A DNA stretch of 64,000 bases. It comes from Campanula takesimana. Its lineage: Eukaryota; Streptophyta; Magnoliopsida; Asterales; Campanulaceae. The position numbers were made by a program, and so were the translations under genes. This document shows, one piece after another, positions 11,210-20,968 of the stretch. Below the pieces are notes generated by a model. That model saw only the letters and a program-made list of their open reading frames with translations. It ran no database searches and was not told where the DNA came from. Every line of letters starts with the position of its first letter. The stretch's first letter is position 1. The stretch lies in assembly GCA_026119855.1 (NCBI GenBank), contig JAOWBW010000036.1, positions 1,550,001 to 1,614,000 on the forward strand, given 5' to 3'.

Positions 11210-13049
11210 GTATGAATTCTCGAACTCGCCATTTTTGTTCTTGTTGGAAATTTCGAAAACCTCCTCATATTTACTTTGATTCTTCGAATTCCTCGTTTCA
11301 ATATTGTTCAAATCCTATTTTTTATCATTTTCGTTAGTTCTAACTTGTTTATCTCATGATTTCATGGATTCTATATATCCTTTTTTTTATGGAATTTTAC
11401 TCAATTTTTTTTTATGTTTTCGACTTTTTCATTGGTTTTCCCCTTTCGATTTCTGAGTTTGCTGTTGTTTGATTCATAAAATTAATATGATATTGTGACT
11501 CTATCTGCATTTCCGATTCAATCTATGTAATTTTCGTTCATTTTCGTCACTTTCTGGGAATTTGGGTTTAGTTCGACTTATGTTCTTGGTGTTCATCTTG
11601 GTGTTCTTCGTGTTCTTGGCGTAATCATCTTTTTGATCCATTCTAATTCTCCCTTCTCTAAATTTTGTGTTTGTGTACTGTTCATGGTTTGATATTCTTT
11701 CAAGTAGTTACATTAGTGTTTGCGGTAACCTTGCTTCTTTGACTTCTGCGTCTCCTATCTACCGTGCCTCACTTGACCGCATCATCCTTGCCTGTAACGC
11801 CCATCCTTAATCTCGTTAAATATTTGACTTATTTGTTAAATTCTTGACTAGCATATTTATATGTTATTTTATTAGAGTTAATTATTTAACTACTTTAGAA
11901 AATTAAGGTGGTTAAATGTCAAAGTTGAAAGTTTAGGGGCCTTTTTGTAGAAAGTGAAACTTGAGGGGTCTAGTTGCAATTCTTGGAAACTTGCAAGTAT
12001 ATCTTGTTTGTCTGGGATCATTATCCCCAAACAAACATTACGAACACTCCTTCTGTTCCAAAGCCAAGTTTAGGATTCTTTCTATTCTCGACTCCTCGCG
12101 ATTAATTATTCCTCTGTTCGTGATTCCGGTCCCGGATAAATATTCGTGGCGTTGAATAGAGCGTTCCAGACCGATCAGAAATTAATTTGGGTCAACTTGA
12201 TTTCGGACTAGGTAAGTTATTAGCTCCCCCTTGCTTGTAATAACATGCTTATATGTTATTTTTGATACTTGTGTTTGTAAATTTCGTGATTTGGGGTGAT
12301 TTTTGTGGTACTTGTAATTTTGGGACAGATGGAGTATAAACCCTCTGTGTGTGAAAATGATGAAAGAACTTTAGTATAAATTTCAAAGCATGAAATTTAA
12401 CTTAAAAGTGTCCTGGTAATGTGAAAAGGAAATTATACTCCTATTCGTGGGACGGAGAAATATTAACTTGATTTAAATATTATTAGAAAAGTTGTACCAT
12501 AATTTGTGGTACGGGAAAATGAATGGAAGTATCCCTAGATGAGTATATTAATATATTATAAAAATTATACTTTTGGGACGGTAAAATATTTAATGGAATC
12601 AAAAGAGAATTATTCTATTAGTTGTGGGACGGTCAAATTAATGAAAGTAATGAAATGAGTATAGTTAAAATCTATACTTGAGCATGTTTATATGTCCTGA
12701 GTATTGCTTATGAGTTAGTAAAAGTATACTCCTACGCTTGGGACGGAGAATTCTAAGTCTGGGAAAGAAATTGGGTTTTGCAGATTTTGGCCTTGGGCGA
12801 CCGCCCATGGGGCTTTGGACGACCGCCCACTAAGGCCAGGATTTTGGGTTTTGATTTGTGATCTTGGGCGACCGCCCAGGATGGGGTTGGGCGACCGCCC
12901 AGAACCCCTGTTTCACAAAAGTGTTTTAAACTAAATAGAGATGAAAGCTTATCCCTTGTTAAGGCATATAGCCTTAAGATAAGATGTCCTAGCAAGTATT
13001 GTAACACCTTAGGGGTATCAGAAGTGAGTCTTGAACATGATTACTCATT

Positions 13050-14060
13050 AAATTAAAATGAGAACCTGAGTATAAAAGGAAGAACTCTTCTTTATGTCTT
13101 GAAAGTGCTATAAACAAGCACTTATGTGTTATACTTGTCTTGAAGCCAATGATTGTGCACCTTAGGTGCATTAAAACAATGACTTGAGATTGAATATCCT
13201 ATGTAGGGGATTATGAACTTGTAAGTATGAGTTGTATAGCTCATTTACTTAATTTGAACTCGAAGTATTCTTGGTCTAGGTTTAGGGTACTACCCTAGAT
13301 GGCCTAGATGAGTGTTGTAGAACACTCTAGTACTGAAAAATAGTCCCTTTGTGAACAAATGAAATGTGGACTTGAATCAGAATTAAATGATAACTTGAGT
13401 ATAAGAGTAGTAACTCTTTTATGTGTCTTGAAGTTAATGTTTGTGTACTTTAGGGGCACCAACTAATGTCTTGAGCTTGAATGTCCTAAGAAAAGGATTA
13501 GAAATTAATACGTGAAAGATGTATAATTCATCTTCCTAGCTTGAACTCGAAGTATAAGATGTTTAACTCTTGTACATGTTTAACCATCCAAAGAAATGGA
13601 TTGAGAACTTGAATATAAGATGATAAAATCTTGTATATGTCTTGAATGTCTTAAGTTGAGACAGTAACTTGAAGTATAAGACAATAAAATCTTGTACATG
13701 ACTTGAACATCCAAATAATTGGATTAAGACCTGAATATAAGATTATAAAATCTTGTACGTGCCTTGACACCAATATATGTGTATGGTAATAAACTTGAAA
13801 GAGTCTTGATGTGTATATGCAAATCTTGCATATATTTACTTGATAGAATGGGGCTTCTTGATTGATTGGTACATAGTATGAATAACCAAAGAAGTGGGTT
13901 ATGGAACTAGATAGAGAATGATTAACTCTACTACATACTTGAACTTGATACGTTATATTGGAAGTGCTATAAATAAGCACTAAAGTGTAAATGATTTAGT
14001 TTTTAATCGTGTATATACTCAATAAAGTATATAAAATATAAAGAAGATATCTTGTCTTGA
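13050..14060 (+). repeat. Degenerate repeats with small hairpins in solo LTR B
   Basis: Loosely repeated blocks of about 80-180 bp built from 'cttgaa/tataag...ctt(g)tac/atgtcttgaa'. Most contain a short inverted pair whose sequence varies between blocks: AAGAGT..ACTCTT near 13405, AAGAT..ATCTT near 13620 and 13740, TATATGC..GCATATA near 13815. No coding potential. Confidence 0.6.
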
Positions 14061-14493
14061 AATGGGTTCCTAAAGAAAATAGGGACTAGTGTAATATGAA
14101 GATAATTCATATAATTGTGAATACTACGATTTAAGTTAATAAGAATAACTACAGAACACAATATGTGTTGGAAAATGTATTCGATTATTAACGATACATA
14201 TACGTGAAGTATGACTGTGTCTAGGTACAATGTGACCTATTCTACTACGTGTTTAGAGTCTAAGGTGTTGGGCTCTACTTGATAGTAAGGGTATCGTGAT
14301 AGACACTTTAATGTGTTAAACGTGATATGAATATGTACGTGCAAACTTGGCATGTGACAAAGTGATATACCCTATTACTTGACTGAAGTCTGTTATTAAT
14401 GGACTCTTACTTGGATTGATCGTGTTACATGGACACCTTATGTGCCATTGTTATCTTGGTTTGTATTCGCAATAATTGCGTACGTGTACTTGT

Positions 14494-14607
14494 ATTCTCG
14501 TGAGCACATGATACATGACTACATGGTGCATATTCTCGTGAGCACATGATACATGACTACATGGTGCATATTCTCGTGAGCACATGATACATGATTACAT
14601 GGTGCAT
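14494..14607 (+). repeat. Three 38-bp tandem repeats
   Basis: Direct copies at 14494-14531, 14532-14569 and 14570-14607, beginning ATTCTCGTGAGCACATGATA. One base differs in the third copy. They lie within solo LTR B. Confidence 0.95.
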
Positions 14608-14710
14608 AAAGACTGGTCCACTAATATGGGACTTAGTTCTATTCTCGTAGTTCAAGTAAACATCTACTTGTGCATTCTTGTGTGAGTCCAGCTGGTTCTC
14701 CTTGCTTGTT

Positions 14711-14782
14711 CGAAAATATATAGGATCACGCTTGTCGCGAGAGCCGGGGCTTAAGTGACAATCGGGTCCCTATGTATTTTCG
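14711..14782 (+). promoter_or_regulatory. LTR hairpin in solo LTR B
   Basis: CGAAAATATATAGG (14711-14724) can pair with CCTATGTATTTTCG (14769-14782), 13 of 14 positions plus one G-T pair. It lies just 3' of the GTCCAGCTGGTT anchor, the same place as the sequence-unrelated hairpin of the Tekay LTRs. Confidence 0.65.
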
Positions 14783-15775
14783 CCTGACCCCTTACTACCG
14801 GCCATAGTAAGGGCATAGCTTCCTTGGTTGGAGCAATAAGCCTGACCTAAGTGAATGCTAACTCTTGTCTTGAACACCTCGTGGATCTTGTTCTTGTGGT
14901 TGACACTGGTTACCAGGTCTTCTTATATACTGCACAGCAGTCTCTTGTTCTTGTTCTTGGTTGTCCTCAGCTAGAAAAGCATCGACAACAAATGGTATTC
15001 TTGGGAGGAATAAGGAAGGATTCAGGTAAAAATGCGTGATAGGCATATGTGCATCTTGGTGAGCTGGTTTAGCCTCTCACTCTACTTGACTACTTGTTAC
15101 CTGAACCTTTCTTGAGCTTGATTACTTGTTGGGTTGGCTTAGCCTCTCCTATACTTGTTACTTGATGATACTTGATATATGTTTAGTTGAGTATCTACTT
15201 GTATTGCATGATAACATGACATATAGTTGCATGTTAATAGCTTACTGAGATTTATCTCACCCTTTATTTGTTTAATTGTTCCCCCCCCCCCCAGGAAAGC
15301 AGGGGATAGTACGCAGTGAGGCTCGACTTAGCTGGGAACTTACTCAGCAGGATATTCTTGTTCGAAGTTAGTGTCCTTTTATATTTTGGTAAGGACGATC
15401 TTGTATGAGTTTATAAACTCTGGGCTTGTGTTGGGGTAGTATTTGTTGTCCCTAGACAGTTCTTGATGCCAGCTTATTTGCTAGGCATGTCTTCCGCTGT
15501 ATGTAACCTTGTTTGGTTTTAATTTTCTTGGTCTAGAACTCGTGTGAGCTATCTTAGCTCCCTACTCTTGAGTATATATATCCTGTCAGTTTTGTTTTTA
15601 ACAGGTATTGTTCCTGTTTCCCGTTAGTTTCTTGTTTCTTGTTAGTTACGCGCACCAGGTTCGAGGTTCTATTAGGGAATCCCTGGACTTGGGGCGTGTC
15701 ATTGCTGCTCACTCTATTGTCAAGTGACCGCACAACCTACCTTCATTCTACACTTTGAACTTTGATTTGTTTCAG

Positions 15776-17536
15776 GATCTCAATCACTTCATTCCAAGCA
15801 TAGTGTTAGATCATGAAGATCTCTAGCTTGACGCTATTTGCCGTAACATTCTTGCACGGCTGAACAGATGTGGAATTCTCCCATTCTTTACACTGAATCA
15901 AGATTTTCATCTGCCTGCCTTTGTTGATGAGTTCTTCAACACTGCCGTAGAGATGGAGAGTGCTGATGAGCCCGAGTCTAACCCCAAATTCATTCAAGCA
16001 TCCATTATGGGATCCGATATGGCTTTTGATGCTAGAGACATCGCTCATGTGGTGGGCATAAAGAAAAGTTCAGATGGTTTTGATGAGATCTCAAATCAAG
16101 ATACTCTCAGTCTGGCTAAAAAACTTGCTGGCACGGCAGATATCTTGAAAATTCAACGAAAGGATGTTGGGGAGATTATGTACCACATAGGTCACTTAGT
16201 GGATCACACCCTGTTATGTAAAACAGGTAATCATGCAAACTTCAACCATACCCAGTGGATGATCTTTGCCGCCATTTATCTTGGTAAACGGTTGGATTGG
16301 GGCCAGATTATGTATGATATTTTGCGTGTTAACATACTCTCGTACAAATATGCGGCTGAAGAAGGTGAAACAAAGTACCGCACAAACATCAGATTGATTT
16401 CATTCTTAATGGGTCTTACACTCAGAATTAAGAACTTATATGAGAAGAATTCAAACTACAAGGTGGTGATCCCTACCTCGAAGGACTTCTGCCGCAAGTC
16501 CATGCGAACAAATTTTCGTAATAATTTTGGAGATGACTTATATAGTACGTATCTTCTCAAAGATCCTGTTGAGGAGTATGCACCACCCAAGTACTCTAAG
16601 TGCGGTCTGTCCAACCTGGGAGATAGAGTCTTATCTGATGATGATATTGCTGCATTCCAGCTAGAGCTAAGGAAGGCTGCTGCCGCAAAAGCAAAAGAAA
16701 AGGGTATTGCACTTTCCTCTCTTCCAACTTCTGTTAAAGGAAAAGAAAAGGTTGTGAGTATTGACAAGACTGCAAAGAAACTCAATCCTCCCCCTACCAG
16801 TATCAAGATTGCCTCCTCTGATGTCCCTACCGCATCCTCAAAACCTACCATTCCAAAACCATCCAAACATCAAGTCCCTCCTACCGCACCTTCCAGATCT
16901 CCAAACTCTCCTTCCCTTTCGCCTCCTCCAAAAACAAAATCTTCAAAACCTACCGCACCAAAGCAACCGTATGTTGTTCCGCAACCTACCGTTCCCTCTA
17001 CAAAGTCCAAACCCTCTGTATCAGTCAAGTCTGCACCAAGTCAGGGGGAGAAGAGTGTAAAGAAACGATCCCACACTCCTAGCCCTATTAAATTAACAAA
17101 GAAAGTCAAAGTAACCAAGCAAGCTTCCCCCGAAATCCCTTCTCTGGTCTTTACCTCGGATGAGGACATCATGGTAGCCCCTTCCAAAGTTTTGAAAAAT
17201 TTTGTTCTTGATATTCAAGCTGATGATATGGAAGAGGTTTCTGGTTCTGCGAATGATGAAAATGCTCCTGCCGCAAAGGAAGACAGTGAAAAGACTGCAA
17301 GTGAGAATGATGGAGAAGATGCTTCTGATAGTGAAAAGGATGAGCAAGTTGTGGAGAAGCCCATTGAAAAGGGTTTAATTAATGAGAGTTCTGAAGAAGA
17401 GCATGTGAGCTCTACTGCAAGTGACAAATCGGCTGAAGATGCGACTATGGGGGTTGAAGATGTTGAAGACAACATTATTTCTGAAAAGTTGGATACTTTT
17501 GTTGAAATTGAAGACGTAAATGATGATGAGACTGTG
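15776..17536 (+). pseudogene. Envelope-like gene, predicted exon 2, first part
   Basis: A 587-codon stretch in one frame from the predicted acceptor, with a single in-frame TAG at 15824-15826; the first ATG after that is 15953. The N-terminal half has the look of the plant retroelement domain found 3' of pol in SIRE-type elements (IQRKDVGEIMYHIGHLVD, FNHTQWMIFAAIYLGKRLDW). A long Pro/Ser/Lys-rich region (16780-17130) and an acidic Ser-rich region follow. SIRE envelope-like proteins are described as Pro-rich with a coiled coil; no signal peptide or transmembrane segment is evident here. The frame is cut at 17536 by the Tekay element and resumes in phase at 33549. Confidence 0.75.
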
Positions 17537-18052
17537 TATAACGACTCCAAAACCCGTCCCTATTTATTTTATATTTTTGGGGATTTTAATTTGAACTTAT
17601 GAGTGCATTTTATGTGTTGCATCATATTTTATGATTTGCACATCTTACTTGAGTATATGTGTTAGTTAAAGTGTTAGTAGTAATATTTGTTTTGGGAATT
17701 AAGTAGTGTTAGTGGAACTTTATGGGCCAAAGTGTAAAAAATAAAGTCCAAGGGTCTATTTGTTCAACATGGAAGTAGAAGGGCTTTAGTGAATAGGTAT
17801 AAATACCAAACAATGCATGTTTATCTTCATAATTTCATTACCTGGGTATGAAGAAAATCACACACACACACACACTAAAAGTTACTCTCTCTGGGTTATG
17901 AACAACAAAGGTTAGGGTTCTTCTTTATTAATTTCCTCATTTTTATTTACTACTCCATTTTAAAATCTAATTATATTAAAATGTTCAGGGTGTTGAGTAG
18001 GCCATTTCTACCCGATCAAATATTATTTTCTCGATACTTTTTCCTGAAATAG

Positions 18053-19198
18053 GTAAGTTACTAATTCCCCTTTAAATGTTAAAATGGTCATATATGTTAT
18101 ACTTGATACTTGTGATTGTTATTTTTGTGATTTGGGTGATTTTTGTGATACTTATAATTTTGGGGCAAAGTGAGTATTTGGTATGTTTGGTTTGGTTGGG
18201 TTCAAAGTGGTGTTAAAGATGTTCTGGGACTGAATTTGTAGCCTTAGTGAAGTTATAAACGTTAAGTGTTGTAAGAGTTGTGCTTTTGGGACGGTGAAAC
18301 GAAAGAGTATAAGTCATTTTGGTTTTGGCCTGCGAGGTGTGGTGGGCGGCCACCCAAAAGGGGCGTGCGGCCGCACACCTATCCGGAAGGTTTTGTTCAT
18401 GAAAACAGAGAAAGTGGGCGACCGCACACTTTACCCTGAATTTGATATTTTGTTCCAAGTTAAGTATAAGAGGTTAGTGATTGTCAATCCTTTAAGGGAT
18501 GGTCTAGGGCAATTGGATGAGTGTTTTGGGAGGTTGTCATGGTTGTTGAGGATTGTGTTTAAGTGTGTGTGTAAGAATGTGTTGTGACTTTATTTCATGA
18601 TGGTTGTGAACTCTTCATGAGTGCTTCTTTCGTGTGCATCTTGTGATGTGTTTGGCTTGGTTCCCTACTTTGGAATCATTGCCCCGGTTGTTGTTTAAGC
18701 AAGTATTCATTACAGTGCTTTGTTGAAAGTCCAGCTGGTTTTGTGTTATCGAGTGGAGGTGGAAAGAATTATAGTGGCACACCAGCCAAGTTCACTATAA
18801 GGCTTTTCCACTGGACCTTTTTCCTCAGTCCAGATTGGCCTTGGATGGGATGAATTAGCTCCCTCGTGTGAGCATTTGGGTTATGACTTTGTATCATTTC
18901 CCCCTGTAGTTAACTTGGTTTTCAGGATCCCGGCTTCAGCTATTTATGCTTCTCATATGGTTTTCTCAGATGGTTTTCTCAAATGGTTATGTTTATTGGG
19001 TAAACCTTGCCTTGGTATCCACCTTAGTGTGGCATTTGTTGTATATGTGGTATAATGAGTTGGCTTTGCCTCTCATACTATGTGCCATGTGATGCTTGTG
19101 ATATTGTTCCTTATGATTATCATTATAGCATGAAACGTAGTTGCATTTTAGTAGCTTACTGAGATTTATTCTCACCCCTTATTTGTTTACTGTTTTAG
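18053..19198 (+). other. Predicted intron in the Tekay 5' LTR leader
   Basis: Donor AATAG|GTAAGTTAC (GT at 18053) lies about 255 bp downstream of the TATA box. The acceptor TTTGTTTACTGTTTTAG ends at 19198. The 3' LTR has the same pair (32058-33190). Equivalent sites occur in solo LTR A, solo LTR B, the element at 55348-63218 and the outer element. Inference only: no RNA data. Confidence 0.55.
18761..18809 (+). promoter_or_regulatory. LTR hairpin in the Tekay 5' LTR
   Basis: GGAAAG-AATTATAGTG pairs with CACTATAAGGCTTTTCC across a loop of about 16 bases. The 3' LTR copy is at 32765-32813. Confidence 0.7.
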
Positions 19199-19324
19199 AT
19201 AAAGGCGAGTCCAGGGGATAGGACACTTTGGCACGGGAGGACGTTAAAGTGGTAAGAGTTGGGACTTGTTTTGTTAAGGTTACAATATGTAAATGTAAAT
19301 TCTTATGGGTAGAGTACCCATATT

Positions 19325-20822
19325 TGATAAATGGCTATTTTATAGTCATTTAAGGTCTAAATATATGTCTTTTTAGAGTCAATTTAGTATTAATGAGTCT
19401 CATATTGCATTATTTCACTTTACTTTTACGGATATAATGTGCGTGGTGTAGTATGGGTTTTGTGGACAGAAAACAGGTACTATTTGGAGCTATTTTGAGC
19501 TAAAGGGAGTAAAGGAAGGAAAGACGGGAGCAAAACATTTAAAAAGGAGAAATCAGATGCAGAAGTCAAAGATCCGACCGGACCCATCTATAAGACCCGG
19601 CCGGACCTCACCAATACAAGAACAAATTTCCAGAAGACAAAGATCCGACCGGGGCAAGGAGAAAATCCGGTCGGACCAACTGGATCCGGCCGGACCATTA
19701 TGAAGACCCGCCCGGATCTTGACGCCTGTTCTGAAAGAGTGTTTCCCAACAGACACTCCTCTTGGTGGATGTATCCGGGAACAGACACTCAAATCAGTCC
19801 TAGGGCCTATATAAGAAGGCTACAACAGCCTTAGAAAAGATAGAGATATTTTTAGAGATTGATTGTAAAGTTATTATAGTGAAATTCTAAGTATACATTA
19901 TCATTTCCAGAATTTTGAGTGAATTTGAGAGAGGGTTCCTAAGCAATAAAGAAGTATTCTTCCATCATTAAGTTCTCCAATCTGAATAAGTATTCTCTTC
20001 TCTATCTTAATCCTTTATTCTTATTCTTGATGTTTTATTTAATGGCTAGTGAGTAATCCCCCTCTTTCTTGGGGTTGGATACTCATTGTGTTCATATGTT
20101 CATCATAATTTTATGTTCTCTAAATTCATTTCTCTTCATCTTTAACAATTTTACTATATCAATCTAAAACGCCTATAACCACGATGACGTCCTTGGTTAT
20201 ATGAACTCCAGTTAATCGAGAGAAGGACCTAGCGGTGAATCTCGATTAGCGGACCCATATAGTCAAAACTAAGTTCATTACTCACGAGAGTAGTGTAATG
20301 GCTTAGGGATGCTCCTTGAGTGGAAAGTGTGCCGATTTTCATAAGAAAACCTAATGGATTCTTACTAATTATGGTCAGCTAGAGATAAGCCGGAATGCCC
20401 GTTTGTGACAGGGCGGGGGAAAAACATAAACGGATTTCTCAAAGAGTTAGGACATAATTAGTATGAGAATACAAACACTACTTGCTTGATCGTGAGAAGT
20501 AGTGTAGGCTAAGCATACCATCCTTGTATAAAAATGAACCCTTAATCTAAAAGAGAGCATAAATGAATGATGAATATATGAATACTTGAGTCCCAATCCC
20601 GGGAATTCCTTTAAAATAAGAGTTTTTCCTACATAAATAGCTTTTACTATCATTTCTATTTTAAGTGACAAACAAATTTTCCTACCCCCAATCATTTTAT
20701 TTTCTTTACTTTTATCCAAAGCAAAAAAATATTTTTAGAATTAAGTTGTCTCCGTGGGATCGACCCGTATTTGCACATACTATACTATTAATAACCCGTG
20801 CACTTGCGGTTTAAACGTAACA
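19325..20822 (+). repeat. Athila-type 5' LTR
   Basis: TGATAAATGG...ACGTAACA. CTATATAAG (TATA) near 19807-19815. About seven CCGRCCGG-type palindromic motifs at 19568-19722, upstream of the TATA box. Confidence 0.95.
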
Positions 20823-20828
20823 AGTTTT

Positions 20829-20846
20829 TGGCGCCGTTGCCGGGGA
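20829..20846 (+). promoter_or_regulatory. Primer-binding site, tRNA-Asp
   Basis: TGGCGCCGTTGCCGGGGA, six bases after the LTR, is the tRNA-Asp complement used by Athila-lineage elements. Confidence 0.9.
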
Positions 20847-20968
20847 CAACGGTTAAATTTTAAAAAAAAAAAAGTTTTTGCTTTTCAATTTTCTGTTTTT
20901 ATTCTTTTTATTTTTATTTATTTCATCATCTTTTTTTCAAAGTATTTTTCTTTGAATTCTTCTTTAAA

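Larger units (their letters stand above)
11793..15701 (+). mobile_element. Solo LTR B of a second chromovirus family (3.9 kb)
   Basis: Starts TGTAACGCCCATCC and ends GGGGCGTGTCA. TSD TTGCC (11788-11792) and TTGCT (15702-15706). No PBS, PPT or pol. It has the same order of parts as the other chromovirus LTRs: donor AG|GTAAGT (intron start 12212), CpG-rich GGGCGACCGCCCA repeats (12787-12902), GTCCAGCTGGTT anchor (14686-14697), hairpin (14711-14782), TTACTGAGATTTATCTCACCC (near 15240-15262) and a C-run acceptor ending CAG at 15294. The extra length comes from degenerate repeats at 13050-14060. Confidence 0.88.
11210..15775 (+). other. Predicted intron of the envelope-like gene, enlarged by solo LTR B
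   Basis: GT at 11210-11211; acceptor TTTGATTTGTTTCAG|G with AG at 15774-15775. The 5' part is strongly T-rich, as plant introns are. Removing solo LTR B and one TSD copy leaves about 652 nt. Both junctions are phase 0. Confidence 0.6.
17537..19324 (+). repeat. Tekay 5' LTR, first part
   Basis: First 1788 bp of a 2015-bp LTR, cut by the Athila-type insertion at 19325. TATAAATA at 17798-17805, (CA)n at 17858-17877, CpG-rich GGCGGCC/GCGGCCGC/GCGACCGC repeats at 18345-18425, anchor GTCCAGCTGGTT at 18729-18740. Confidence 0.92.

Noticed and set aside
14494..14607. Three 38-bp direct repeats as a possible CRISPR array
   Set aside because: No spacers between the repeats, and the context is a plant LTR.
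15953..15955. ATG at 15953 as the true start of the envelope-like protein
   Set aside because: Protein-like sequence continues upstream in frame to 15827, and to 15776 across a single TAG; the ATG is internal to the domain.
19553..19792. 79- and 66-codon minus-strand ORFs, repeated at 25412-25651
   Set aside because: Produced by the GC-rich CCGG motif cluster in the Athila-type LTRs.
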